Below, piece after piece: positions 33,141 to 43,794 of a stretch of DNA of 64,000 nucleotides (its first letter is position 1; each line of letters starts with the position of its first letter). Under the pieces are notes generated by a model that saw nothing but the letters and a program-made list of their open reading frames with translations, was not told where the DNA came from and made no database searches. This DNA comes from Euclidia mi (lineage: Eukaryota > Arthropoda > Insecta > Lepidoptera > Erebidae): positions 40,878,475 through 40,942,474 of the forward strand of contig OX123205.2 in assembly GCA_944739405.2 (NCBI GenBank). The letters run 5' to 3'. Made by a program: the position numbers and the translations under genes.

Positions 33141-34277
33141 TATTCTAATGTATAAAAATCTCGTCTCACATTGTTTGTGATCGAACTCCTCCAAAAGCTT
33201 CACCGATTTGTATGAATTTTTGGTAGGACTAAGAATAATTCACAGACATTGTTTTTTTGACATTTTCTTTTTCTTTGTTTTGGCATAAAAATACCTTTAT
33301 CAGAATACTTATATAGTATCGTTTCACAAAGCTTGTCGAGTAAGCCAATAACATATTACAAAGTAAAGTAAGTGGTATCTATTTAACCGCACACAGATAA
33401 GGAGTAATTTTGCCCACACACAATTTGAACATCACCCAAATGTCGCATTTACCATCATAATTAGTCGTGTTCCTGCAAAATTTTAACTCATTCGGTTGGG
33501 GTTATCTGGCAGTTTAACTTGCAAGATTTGAATTGAATTTGATTTTATTTAAAAGTTTGCGTAGCTCTAGCGTACGACTGGCATAGCAATAGCTTCGTAC
33601 TGTCTTATCTCATTCACATTACTGTCTTGGCTTAACACTGGTTTAGGTCTAACACAGATCAAGCGTACTACAGCTTTCGCCACACTATAGAATCCGTATA
33701 TATGCTACACCATATCACACCGTACTAATCTCCTATCTCACACTACTTTCTTACATTGAATTCTACACACGACAGAGACAGCATAATCCCAGCGTCGCAC
33801 AACACATGTGTGTGTTCCGCATCCGTGTAGCTATATTGTTTCGACACGGTTTTCCTTGTCGCATGAAAATGTGTCCCCGTCACTCGATCGATGAGTTTAT
33901 CCAGGATTCGGGTAGAAAAGAAAAGGCTGCATTTTATATAGTACAGAGCTATTTCCTGCGGTTTCTCGCGAACGAAAATGGGCGAATGTGCTATTATGAC
34001 GCGGGTGCCAGTTATTGAAAAAAAAGCTGTACCACGTAGTATTATGATGTAAGCTATATTAGGACAAAGTCTCGTCAAAATCCTTGTAGATGTTTTGGCG
34101 TTAAAGATTAACAAATGCCCATAATTATATCTCATTCACATCTATGCTAATTATAAAATGAATTATAAAATTCCCTTGTTGCTGTCTGAGCTCTTTGCTT
34201 GTACCTACTATCAATGGCACGTCTGTCTCTTTAGACGGATGGGAAAACAGACGCTCTATCTAACCAGGAACAGGCTC
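33141..34277. other. Mostly unassigned
   Basis: 33150-33260 (AATGTATAAAAATCTCGTCT, AACTCCTCCAAAAGCTTCAC) is a dispersed lepidopteran repeat piece. The rest shows nothing. Confidence 0.35.
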
Positions 34278-34294
34278 TCAATGTTCTCGTAACT

Positions 34295-34665
34295 CATCAT
34301 CCTCTTAGCGTTATCCCAGTATCAATCTGGGGTCCGCTTTCTAGTCTAACCGGATTGGGCTGAATATTAGCTTTTCCACAGAGCGACTGCCTGTCTGACC
34401 TCCGCAACCCGAAGGGATAGCGATATTCCATATTTTAGACCAGTGTCAGTTAATTTTAGAAGGTACTGACGCCCTGTAACGACTGTCAAAGATCTTCATG
34501 ACAACCGGGACCGACGGCTTAACGTGCTCTCCGAGGCACGGGACAAGCGATAATTAATAATTCAATACGCACATAACTTCGAAAAGTCATTGGTGCGCGC
34601 CGTGGATTCGAGCCCGATACCCTCTGCATGGCAGTCTGTTGGTATATCCACTCGGTCGCTGCCTT
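34295..34665 (-). mobile_element. SINE family B, full length with 17-bp duplication
   Basis: TCAATGTTCTCGTAACT (34278-34294) and TCAATGTTCTAGTAACT (34666-34682) flank it, differing at one base. Head on the right (GCAGTCTGTTGG...CACTCGGTCGCTGCC), tail on the left (CTCTTAGCGTTATCCCAGT). Confidence 0.85.
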
Positions 34666-34682
34666 TCAATGTTCTAGTAACT

Positions 34683-34800
34683 AATCGATTTTAAACTTTC
34701 GAGGTTTGTATACAGCATACAATTTTATTTAGCGGATTTTACTCACAACTGCTCTCTCCGCGACTAGACCGTTGCAAGCCGGTTGAAACGTTGGAGAATA
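34683..34800 (-). mobile_element. Penelope-like terminal fragment
   Basis: CGATTTTAAACTTTCGAGGT and TATTTAGCGGATTTTACTC match 13564-13622. GGTTGAAACGTTGG at 34781-34794 matches the GAAACGTTGG of the repeat at 14483-14492. Confidence 0.6.
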
Positions 34801-35175
34801 ACAGATTTATATGTATAGAGAGATTTACAACTTTAAATAAGTCAATTATTGCGAGTAATAAAATTCTAGTAATTACTTGGTCTCAGGCAATGTTATGTAA
34901 AAAGAAAAGTTTATCTTTAAATTATGATACTTCATTAAAAATAATAATCATAACTAGAGGACCCGTGCTGCTCCACAGCATATTTTAATATTATAAAAAA
35001 GCTCTTACATAAAGGTATGATGAGTACATTGTAGCCTTATCTAATAAGTAAAAAGATTAGAAAAAAAAAGAAGAAGAAGAAGAAACTAGAAAAATATTGA
35101 AAAAAGTAATAAGTTTAGAAAAAAAGGTTTTATTACTGCTAACAATTAATTAAGAGAGGGAAAACTCGAAAGAAA
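34801..35175. other. Unassigned AT-rich
   Basis: Contains a GAAGAAGAAGAAGAA run near 35070. Nothing else. Confidence 0.4.
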
Positions 35176-35408
35176 AACCCTATGCCAATCCGTCTGGCCA
35201 GCGTGGTATAGTAAGCCAAAACCTTCATAAGGAGAGTGGACAGCAAAAGGCTGTTGATAATGAACAATAATTAAACCTTTTTTTCATTTCGTGTGCTTCA
35301 CATCAACAGCCTTTTGCAGTCCACTTCTGGACTGAAGCCTATCCGTATGGAGGTTTTAGCCAACTATACCACGCTGGCCAAACGGTTTGGTATAGGTTGC
35401 TTCGTGTT
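35176..35408. repeat. Two family F-type tails facing each other
   Basis: 35176-35258 (plus) and 35301-35408 (minus) share GGCCAGCGTGGTATAGT and GCAAAAGGCTGTTGAT in inverted orientation, joined by about 40 bp of AT-rich spacer. The whole can fold into a long imperfect hairpin. Confidence 0.65.
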
Positions 35409-35629
35409 ATCTTAAAGTAGGTAATAATTATTTTTTCTTTATTTGAGAATAGTGAACAGATCAGGAGGACTACCATGAAAATATTAATTTCGAAATTTCG
35501 GACGAAAGAATATCATGAATAGTACCTGCCGTGGAGTTGTTTCAGACGTCTTTTTTTGTTAATCATGCGGCGGGTTTAGTTTTGGTAGGAATGGTAGCTT
35601 TGGTAGCAATCATAAGTAACATCGAGGTA

Positions 35630-35933
35630 GTAGAGCCTTGCTGATTTCAGCATGAATGGGCCGGCTCGACCGGGGAAGTACTACCCTGTCACAGAAAATC
35701 GACGTAAAGTAACAGTACCTAAACTGTTGCGTTTCGTTTGGTGAGTGAGAGTGATTTCTGAAAGATTCCGAAGATTCTCCCCGATCCCACTCCTCATTCT
35801 ATCCCTTTTCCCAACCCCAAGGGGCGGCAACGCACTTGTGTCTCCTGTTGTGTTACCTGTGTCCATGGGCGGCGGTAATTGCTTACCATCAAGCAATCTG
35901 TCTGCTCGTTTGCCGCCCATTACCATAAAAAAA
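35630..35933 (+). mobile_element. Family E SINE-like element
   Basis: GTAGAGCCTTGCTGATTTCA at the start and GTCTGCTCGTTTGCCGCCCA near the end, then A's. It is closely related to the copy at 21260-21566. Confidence 0.75.
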
Positions 35934-36222
35934 ACATTGCTACCAGAACTACCATATATGCCAAAAATACCATTTCTACCAAAATTACTATGCCTACCGA
36001 AAATACTATTCCTATCAAAACTACTATTTGTACCAAAACTAGTATTCGTACTAACACTATCATATCTACCATTTTTTTCAAAACTACCATTTCTAACAAA
36101 ACCGCCGGTGCTGTCAAAAGTACCTTTTCCATTTCTACCAAAACCGCTGGTGCTGTCAAAAGTACCTTTTCTCTCAAAACTACTATTCTTACCAAAGCCA
36201 CAATTTCTACCATAACTACCAC
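35934..36222 (+). repeat. Imperfect minisatellite (ACTACCATTTCTACCAAA type)
   Basis: About 16-18 units of roughly 15-18 bp run through this block. A short piece of the same repeat in inverted orientation (TTTTGGTAGGAATGGTAGC, 35580-35612) lies on the other side of the E element. Confidence 0.75.
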
Positions 36223-37355
36223 TTGTAATAATAATTATATGACAATAGTACTATGAACCGCTGTAATATGTTCCACATAAAAAAAAATAAGAGGCCCGAA
36301 GAAAGTCCGTAATTTAATTTGCCCAACATTAGGCGGAAATTTCACTACATTTGGGGCAAATTCCTCGGGTCGCGGGTTTACTGACGTCGTTACCGAGACC
36401 CCGTCATGAGGGTCGATAGAGGAACACCGCGGTGTTTTAGTGGGTATGCCCCCCCGAACATCTAGAGGGAGAGCCAAGCCACACACCCCCGCTACACCTG
36501 CCTCAAACTCGGTACAGAGTTAGCAGAGGGGTCCCTTTGAGGGACAGTCCGTAACTGGATTTCATCGCGATACAAAAAATAGGGGGAAAATTCCTCAACA
36601 TCAGAGATCAGTTCAACCATAATTAAGGGTTAACTGGTAACATTCGGGGAATATTACCTGCCATCAGCGATAATTCACTATAGTGATAATTTTACCAACA
36701 TCGGGTATAATTTTACACACTACCACACTCACACCCGTATGAAAGTAAGGCAAGGTAACCTTAAGGAGCCATAACGGTTTTTCCTGGCAGTTACCGCAAG
36801 GAACTTATGAGATGCTATAAAAATATTTTTGAATTTAGAACCGTCCATGTAGAGAGAAAGCAATGGAATCTTAAGAAATTTAAAGGAAATTATTGAAAAA
36901 GAAGTTCAATGTACCACACCTATCTTCCTTCAAACTTACCCAATTTAAATGAGCATACCATCAAATGAAAGAGCTCTTTTCAGCGCGTGTCATAGGCCTA
37001 TAACTAAACGGCTACCTCAATGAGAACCACGTAAAAAATGTATGGGAGAAAACTGTTTTTGCATATAACTTCATGAATGTGCAAGTTAGATAATTTATAA
37101 TGTTTGATGACAAATCTATGCAGCAAGAGCTTTCATTTAAAAAAAATATCATGTGAATCGGTTGGGTAGAACGGGCTGGCCGACTCGTATTATAAAACAC
37201 AAATTCTTTTAATATATAGATAATATCACCGATCTATATTTTACACCTACGCAAATTGACACCAACAACTATGCACTTTTAACTGAGGTCAGGTAAAAAA
37301 GGCAAAAAGTAAGAGAACTTTTTTACTTGATGTGATATTGATATCGTTGACACCA
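36223..37355. other. Unassigned; GC-richer block at 36290-36800
   Basis: 36290-36800 is less AT-rich than its surroundings and has self-complementary bits (GAGGGTC...GACCCC, CACTATAGTG). It could be a LINE 3' UTR on the minus strand, but no frame supports this. The rest shows nothing. Confidence 0.3.
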
Positions 37356-37508
37356 TCAGGCTCTCAAGAAAATTTATTTATAATAGACAGCTCGAAGTCC
37401 AAAATAAACCCAGTATAGCAAATCAAAAATGGTACTTTAGAACACCAGGTCCTCAAGAAAATTTATTTAGAATAGACAGCTCGAGGACCAGAATAAATCC
37501 GTACAGAA
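37356..37508 (+). repeat. Direct duplication of about 60 bp
   Basis: CTCAAGAAAATTTATTTA and AATAGACAGCTCGA recur 88 bp apart (37362 and 37450), with later copies of AATAAA..C..GTA. Confidence 0.75.
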
Positions 37509-37530
37509 CGTCCTACTTTACAACACTTTA

Positions 37531-37700
37531 AAGATTCAAATTCAAACTCATTTATTCATATAGGTTACAAAAGCGACACTTATGAACGTATTTTTTTTTT
37601 TTACAACCAGGTTCGGAATGGTATTGACCGGGCTATGAGAAAAGCCTGGAAGAAACTCATGCCACTCTTTTTTTTAATCAGAATTTTAATCTTACATTTT
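37531..37700 (-). mobile_element. LINE 3' UTR fragment
   Basis: Complement reads GAGTGGCATGAGTTTCTTCC, AGGCTTTTCTCATAGCCCGG, then AATAAATGAGTTTGAATTTG. I recognise this as a common lepidopteran LINE tail. The coding part is absent. Confidence 0.6.
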
Positions 37701-38344
37701 GTGGTACCATGATTGCTGACACAGTCAAAACACTTTGAGACACTGATTAGAAATAAACGGATATGAAAAATGTGTAATTAGTACAACAACAAAATATTAT
37801 AGCGACAGTAGTATAGATGTATCAGCAACCAATAGGTTATGCAATAGGTTAAAGAATTTTGTAAAGGTGACAAGTGAACAATGATTTGATCAGGGATGAA
37901 AACTGATATACTAGATTCAACAAATCATAAAAAATATACAAACCCTGCAAACATCATGAGTGATTAAGTAGAAACTGTCGTTATGAGTAAGCGTGCGCTT
38001 GAATATACTCACATTGATCTGCCCTATCACTTTGTGTTACTGCGGTCAGACGGCATTAACTCTGTGAAAAACCTAATATTCGGGCAAATCGGCTGAAAGT
38101 CTTGGATGCTACCAGTATATTCGTTGGACGATGATGATGCAACAATTAAAAAAAAGCACCTTCAAATTGCGAAAACCTAACCGTTTTTAACTATGTACAC
38201 AAGGGTCCATCCTGGGGCCTAACTTTCCAAAGACAAAAAAGCGCCCAACTCTAGAGGCTTAGAAAACACCAACCATTTTGCAATCTAGCTTTACCCAACA
38301 GTAAAAACACTATTCCTCCGGTCGCTCCAACAAAAATCAGCATA
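37701..38344. other. Mostly unassigned
   Basis: 38055-38140 (GTGAAAAACCTAATATTCGG to GGACGATGATGATG) looks like a family B tail. The rest shows nothing. Confidence 0.35.
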
Positions 38345-38691
38345 GGGGCGGAACATATCTGACCGAAGATGCGTCGAACGTATCTTCGGTCGCGTCTATT
38401 CCGTCAAATGAATCGGTACACATCTGACGGAAAATGCGTCGAGCGTATCTGCACACATTCGCCGAAGTTCGCCGAAAGCGTGGCTATTATGCACACATAT
38501 AACTTTGTTCGTGCAGGGCCGTACTCAGGGCAGCTCAATATCTTACTGTCATATTCTTTTACCTAATCATTTTTCGTGTTACCTGATGTTATGTAGTCAC
38601 TGAAGTCCTGTAGTTATTTATATTGCAATTCGAGTTTGACTATTAAAAATATGTCGGACTTCGAAGATTTCTATAGTAGCCAACAAGCGTT

Positions 38692-38925
38692 CATCATCAT
38701 CAGCCTTTAACAGTCCACTGCTGGACTAGGCCTCGCCTTTGAAAGGAGGAATTGGCCTTCTATACCTCGCTGGCCAAACGGGTTGGTATAGGGTTTGTAT
38801 CAAGTTTTCCTTCTCTTACAGTGCTGTTCTCTGTATAATAATATACTCCCTCTGTCAGCTCTTACGACACCCATGGGATGATATGGGATGGTGACATTCA
38901 GTATTCTTAATCCGTCACCACACGG
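38692..38925 (-). mobile_element. Family F element with 9-bp duplication
   Basis: ACAAGCGTT lies at 38683-38691 and 38926-38934. The paralogous copy at 55327-58715 has the empty site (CAATAAGCGTTATTTGAA near 55657), which confirms both ends. On the minus strand it runs from CCGTGTGGTGACGG to GCTGATGATGATG. Confidence 0.9.
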
Positions 38926-39841
38926 ACAAGCGTTATTTGAATATAATTATATCCTATTTAGATATGGAGGTTCAAAAATAAAAGACGATAATACGATTTG
39001 GTTACGGTTTTTCACGAAACTTACACAAATTATATAGAAGGGGTTACAGACTACAGTTGCAGAGCAAGACACAAAATGTTTTCTATATAGGTATGTATGG
39101 AAATTGTTCCCGTGGACCTTTAGCACCTCATACCCAAAAATTGGCCCTCGATCCAAGCTAGCAAATATGCGTACACTCATAGCACATACTAACACTACAT
39201 TATTCTACACATTTCGCTTCTGAAAAAATAAGTAAGGTCTGGCGGCCCTGGAATCTTACGATCTTAAAATCACCGATCTGGGAATGACATGGATATGGTA
39301 TGTCCAATACCTACGAATTTAGCGTGCACACCTACGAAATTAGCGTGCACACCTACGAAACGTTGGGCAAATAAACTGGCTGCCATTTGGGTTGTTCTCC
39401 AGAATGTAATCGATATCGATATGGAGCCGGTTAGAGGAGAATAATACATTTTGTAGTAAGTTACGTTTCTTAGTTTAAATCTTTTGCCAGATTGGTTTAT
39501 TCCATAATGCAAATGTGGGCGAACATGGCAAAGCGAAAGACGACCCTTGTATGAAACATGTAACAAAATATTCTCTGAGAGCCAATATCGGTTTTTTAGA
39601 CATATTTATGCACAAAAACAAAATTATTATGTTCGATAGACAACGATTTCACAGCAGATGTATCACAAACCTTGGCGAAAAATATGGCGATAGCGGCACG
39701 AATGACATTTCTAATAAAATATCGTCATGATTAATTTATTCAGTAAACTATGGCTATCTCTTTTTTGTGACAGAGATATCCCTAAGACAAAACTAGATAA
39801 CGCTATGTTTGGTGGCTTTGTCGATTTCGTATATATGTGTA

Positions 39842-39925
39842 TAAAAAAAATCATGGTGAAATGTGGGTGTAATATTACACCTCTGCCAACCCCTCCGGGG
39901 ATACAGCCGTGAGTCTATAAAAATA
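39842..39925 (+). mobile_element. SINE A tail captured inside the transposon
   Basis: ATCATGGTGAAATGTGGGTG to CGTGAGTCTATAAAAA. The same tail sits at the equivalent place in the second copy (58386-58462), so it was present before the two copies separated. Confidence 0.8.
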
Positions 39926-40191
39926 TAAAATATAATTATATATGTGAATAATGTAATTTTTCTATATGTAACTTCTATTTGCCCTCTCCATTTATATTCC
40001 TTTCTCAATGGTCAAAATTCACGTGGTGCGTGGTGCGCGCGACGTCGACGGATAATACGTTAGTACGCTCGACGTACTAACGGATTATCGGTCAGGTGTG
40101 AATAGTTGAACGTTTTTCTATACATTTGTATGTATTGGCGTTACGCGACCGATAAAACGCGACGGATCTTCCGTCAGATATGTTCCGGCCC

Positions 40192-41027
40192 TAAAATAAA
40201 AGAAAACAGCAGACGTTAAAAACAGTTCTTCGCAAACATTCGGACGCAAAAAAGCGGGAATCAACATAAAGTTTAAGTTGTTCGTTTCATAGGTTTATAA
40301 GTGAAGTGGGCTCATTACTGCGGGTCATTAATTTGACGGTGAGATAACGGGGATTATAGCGTCCTTAGGGCTGCCAATCTTAGAACATGGACAGTAGCGT
40401 TGTTCAAAATTAATAGCTGACATGCTCAAGGACGTTCATAATCATTTTCTCAAATTGCACGTTTTGGTTTGTCGAAACTGGAGAAATGAAAACGCAAGCG
40501 TTACTATTTGATTACGTAGTTTTAGATGTCAACCACATATTATTCGCTTCTTGCCGAACTATGGGCAAAGAAAAATAATAAATAATCTATGTCCACCAAA
40601 AACCAATTTCTTCTTTTCCTCTACCCTACACTCTACAGAAACAAGAGAGGATAGAAAGTAAGACTGATTCTTTGATTCTCCCACTCACGAAAATGGAATA
40701 GTAGAAAAACTTCTATTAATTCTAATTCATTCCTCTGTTTAAGGCGTTGAACCTCTGCAACCATGGAACTTCGTATAATTAGACTTGAAGCTGACAGCCC
40801 TAGAAAGATACAAGCGCTGAAACGTGGAATAGGTACCAATGCGGCGAATCAAGGGATTACTGCGCGCTAGGCACTTCTAGTTCTAAAGCAATTCACTTTA
40901 TATCTTTTAAGTTAAGCTTACGATAGGGTCCAACGTGCAGGGTAGGTTTCAGTGTGTGAGCGATATGGTACGACGTTCATTACAGGTTTGAGAGTGTGAG
41001 TGCATAGATATGGTAGTGTGCGTTTCA
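40192..41027. other. Unassigned
   Basis: Nothing recognised. Confidence 0.4.
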
Positions 41028-41250
41028 TACTTTATCCCCGAAGGGGTAGGCAGAGGTGTAATATTACACTTACATTTCGCCATGAATTTTTGGTCCCACG
41101 TAATAGGGGGCGAGCCTATTGCCGTTACCAGATACATCACCAGACTCCGTGCTGCTACTACACAGGCGTGAGTCTATGAAAAAAAATATGTTTTTTATTA
41201 TATTACACCTCTGCCTACCCCTTTAGGGATACAGCCGTCTATAAGAAAAA
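41028..41250. mobile_element. Rearranged SINE A pieces
   Basis: 41028-41160 is a minus-strand A tail and body (TATCCCCGAAGGGGTAGGC to CAGACTCCGTGCTGCTACT). It then switches to plus-strand tail pieces at 41162-41187 (AGGCGTGAGTCTATGAAAA) and 41196-41246 (ATTACACCTCTGCCTACCCC). Heads are absent. Confidence 0.7.
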
Positions 41251-41936
41251 GAAATATTGTTAAAAAACTTACCAGCAAGGAAGATACAGTAAAGGAGAGT
41301 AGATAGGGGTGCGCGGGTCTCACGCACGCGGCGCACGTTGTGCACGTGATCCGCCATCTTAGAGCGTGTGCGAGCGGGACGAGGATAGGAGCCGGCGAGG
41401 CGCGCGAGCGAGACAGACTGCGCGCGGGCTCGCCAGCACGCACGCACCGCTCATCTCCACGGACGAAGCATCTGAACAAACAAATAAACAAGTTTAATAG
41501 GGTTGTTGCCAACTAGTCAAATCAAGCACTTCTAATGAAATGTCAAAAACGACCTTTGCAACGGCGTTTGTATGAAATAAGACCTAGTGACGTCATAGTT
41601 TTTTTCTGTCAAATAGAATACTTATTATCAGTAAATTTTCGATAAAAAATGTTAAATAAAGTTTTAACTTTAATAAATGAATTAAACTACCATTATTTTG
41701 ACATATTTCATTAGATAAAAATACTTGTATAATTTATTTCACTTGCAGGAAACTTCCCTATTATAAAGGAATTTAAGTTTTTAGTTTACTCTAAACTCAC
41801 AACATTTACTTAACCCGAGTATTAAAAATATCCTTCCTTAGTGGGTGCCTATATAAAGGAGCCCGCTGTAAAAATTTATGATTCTAGCTTCAGTAGTTTG
41901 TACGATTATATGTCAGTGAGAACAGGAATTTATAAA
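41251..41936. other. Unassigned, with a short GC-rich patch
   Basis: 41310-41460 is GC-rich (GCGCGCGAGCGAGACAGACT type). Frames through it on the minus strand show no known motif. Confidence 0.3.
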
Positions 41937-42156
41937 TCTGTATATATAAAATCCTCGCGTTACTGACTGACTGACAGACACGCTACCTACAGCCTAAAAT
42001 ACACGAGTAGGAAGCTGAATTTCGGCATGTACATATGTTCCATAGACCTTGGGGTCCATAGGGGTGCACTAACACGGGATTTCCCGAAATTCCCATGGGA
42101 TCGGGCAGAACCAGTTATTAAAAATATGTGGGGGTAGCTGCGGGCGTTCTCTATAG
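41937..42156 (+). mobile_element. Family H (Helitron-like), nearly full length
   Basis: Starts TCTGTATATATAAAATCCTC after an A. It contains GTTACTGACTGACTGACAG, GGGATTTCCCGAAATTCCCA and GGGGGTAGCTGCGGGCG. The end CTATAG is a mutated CTAG. Confidence 0.6.
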
Positions 42157-42243
42157 TTAAACATTTGAGATGATTTTATGTCACAAACATTTTGTAAAAA
42201 CGACTTTAGTCCACATACTTCGATGGGACCAAAGCGACATAAT

Positions 42244-42482
42244 AACGTATTCTTTATCATGCAACCTTTTGCAGTATACTTCTGGAAATAGCCCTCTCTT
42301 AATTTTAATCACAAAAGCATTGTGAGCCACACATCGACCAGACGGGTTAGTGTAGGGTTTGACGTTGAGTTTTTCATTGTCTTCACAAAAAATATTTTTG
42401 CTTTGTGTCGCCTCTCTCAACACGTACGCAATGAAATCGGGTAGTGACATTTTGCGTTCTTTCCGTCACCAACTCACCACAC
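42244..42482 (-). mobile_element. Family F, diverged
   Basis: CCTTTTGCAGTATACTTCTGG at the 3' side, CCAGACGGGTTAGTGTAGGG mid-way, CGTCACCAACTCACCACACT at the 5' side. Confidence 0.6.
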
Positions 42483-42493
42483 TGAGTATAAAA

Positions 42494-42566
42494 AAATGCT
42501 AACAGTTAATTCTTTCAAAAAGAGCTATGAAAATGTCACACATTTTCGAATTAACTGTTAGCATTT
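42494..42566. repeat. Perfect 19-bp inverted repeat, 73 bp overall
   Basis: AAATGCTAACAGTTAATTC (42494-42512) is exactly complementary to 42548-42566. A smaller hairpin GAAAATGT/ACATTTTC sits in the 35-bp centre. It could be a tiny MITE. Confidence 0.8.
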
Positions 42567-42572
42567 ATTTTA

Positions 42573-42735
42573 CCGGACGTCGTAGCCGAAGTAGGCCTGC
42601 CGCAAGATGGACTGAAGATCTTGTTGGAATAGCGAGGTGCGGGTTGCTCTGGATCGGTCCATGTGGAGAGCCTTGAGGGAGGCCTATGTCCAGCAGTCGA
42701 CGTCTTTCAGCTGATATGATGATATTCTTTTTTAT
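42573..42735 (+). pseudogene. LINE C-terminal tail with frameshift
   Basis: The first frame reads RSRPAARWTEDLVGIA. After a shift near 42640 the next frame reads VRVALDRSMWRALREAYVQQ, the well-known end of RTE-like proteins in moths. It ends TGATATGATGATATTC and a T-rich run. Confidence 0.7.
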
Positions 42736-43794
42736 AACGCTATTTAGACTCAATACTTTATAAAAAAAATCACTAGCCCATTTCATTCTGTCGGTGTTCT
42801 AAAATGCTGCTGAGGAAAGCAAATGAAGCAAAAAGTATATTTACGAAAAGATACACATCTCGACAGCAAACCCTACACCATTTCATCTATATTGTAAAGA
42901 AAAGTAAATTAACTAGTAGAGAGATTTTAGTACAACAGTGCACTGCGAAAAACTGCAAAGGAACTAAAATGAAAGCTTTATATCTTGAAGAATAACTTCA
43001 AGATATAAAGCTGTCAGCCTTCATGTATATTTCTTTGGAGCAATATGGAATTCAATTAGTCTCGGAATCTTTCAGGGTTTTGATTACCGATGAGCAGTAA
43101 AAGAAAACAATATTTCTAACTTACTGCAATGGCAAAATATACCATAATATTTTGTGTTAAGGCTTATTTTCGTGGAACAGAAAATATATCTCGTCTCGTT
43201 GGCCTATTTATCTTTAAGTATTATAATTCTTTTAAGCATGTTATATTGTATTACTATTTGTCCCATCTTTATGAAACTGTTTGTTATCATCGTTCTAGCA
43301 CTATCCCAGTTATATACAAAACAAGTCGGCGCTGGACCAGTTTGGAAAAAAATCCCTTGGCTCGCTTATCGTCGAGACACACTGGTTTTGTATACGAGTA
43401 TCAATGTGCTCGTAAAGTATCACCCGAAGCGACGATGTCTTGCTGAACGATTCTCGCCCTTCGGTTGTCGAGTGGGAAGTTGTTCGACTGTATATCCAAG
43501 ACATTGGAGCCCGGGTTCCGTACCCTATTCCAACCATGCAAGTCTGCGTCTTATAAGATTGGACTTTTTTAGGATGGGTTGTGTGGAGCAAATCCTGATT
43601 TATTAACGAATGAATATTATGAAATATTGCAGTAAAATTTAATTCAATTTTTGAAGGTATTTTGGTAATAAAACTATCGGGAATGGAATAGTTCCACTGG
43701 TTCTGTCATATTAAAATCTTTTTAATTGAAAACTCCTTGGTTTTAAAAATCGAATACCATTTATTTATTTAAAAAAAGATTCTCGGTCTTGTCA
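42736..43794. other. Unassigned, with a perfect 17-bp hairpin
   Basis: AGCTTTATATCTTGAAG (42974-42990) is mirrored perfectly at 42996-43012 with a 5-base loop. Open frames at 43130-43610 overlap on both strands and show no domain. Confidence 0.4.

Larger units (their letters stand above)
38345..40191. mobile_element. DNA transposon with GGGGCGGAACATATCTGAC termini, copy 1
   Basis: The left end GGGGCGGAACATATCTGACC pairs with the right end (…GGTCAGATATG-type, GTCAGATATGTTCCGGCCC). It is 1847 bp and aligns with 55327-58715 over both flanks. A second, internal start-like motif occurs at 38405-38450. The interior has three CTACGAAATTAGCGTGCAC-type units (39311-39360). It carries an F insertion at 38692-38925 and a SINE A tail at 39842-39925. 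No transposase was found. Outer flanks are TA and TAAA. Confidence 0.75.

Noticed and set aside
35745..36256. Frames with PFLPKLLFLPK or MVVLVEIV-type repeats
   Set aside because: They are translations of the minisatellite and of family E.
41198..41512. Minus-strand frames rich in R, S and A
   Set aside because: They cover a GC-rich patch and SINE A tail pieces; no domain is visible.
43129..43610. Overlapping frames of up to 150 codons
   Set aside because: Frames overlap on both strands with no recognised motif; likely chance.
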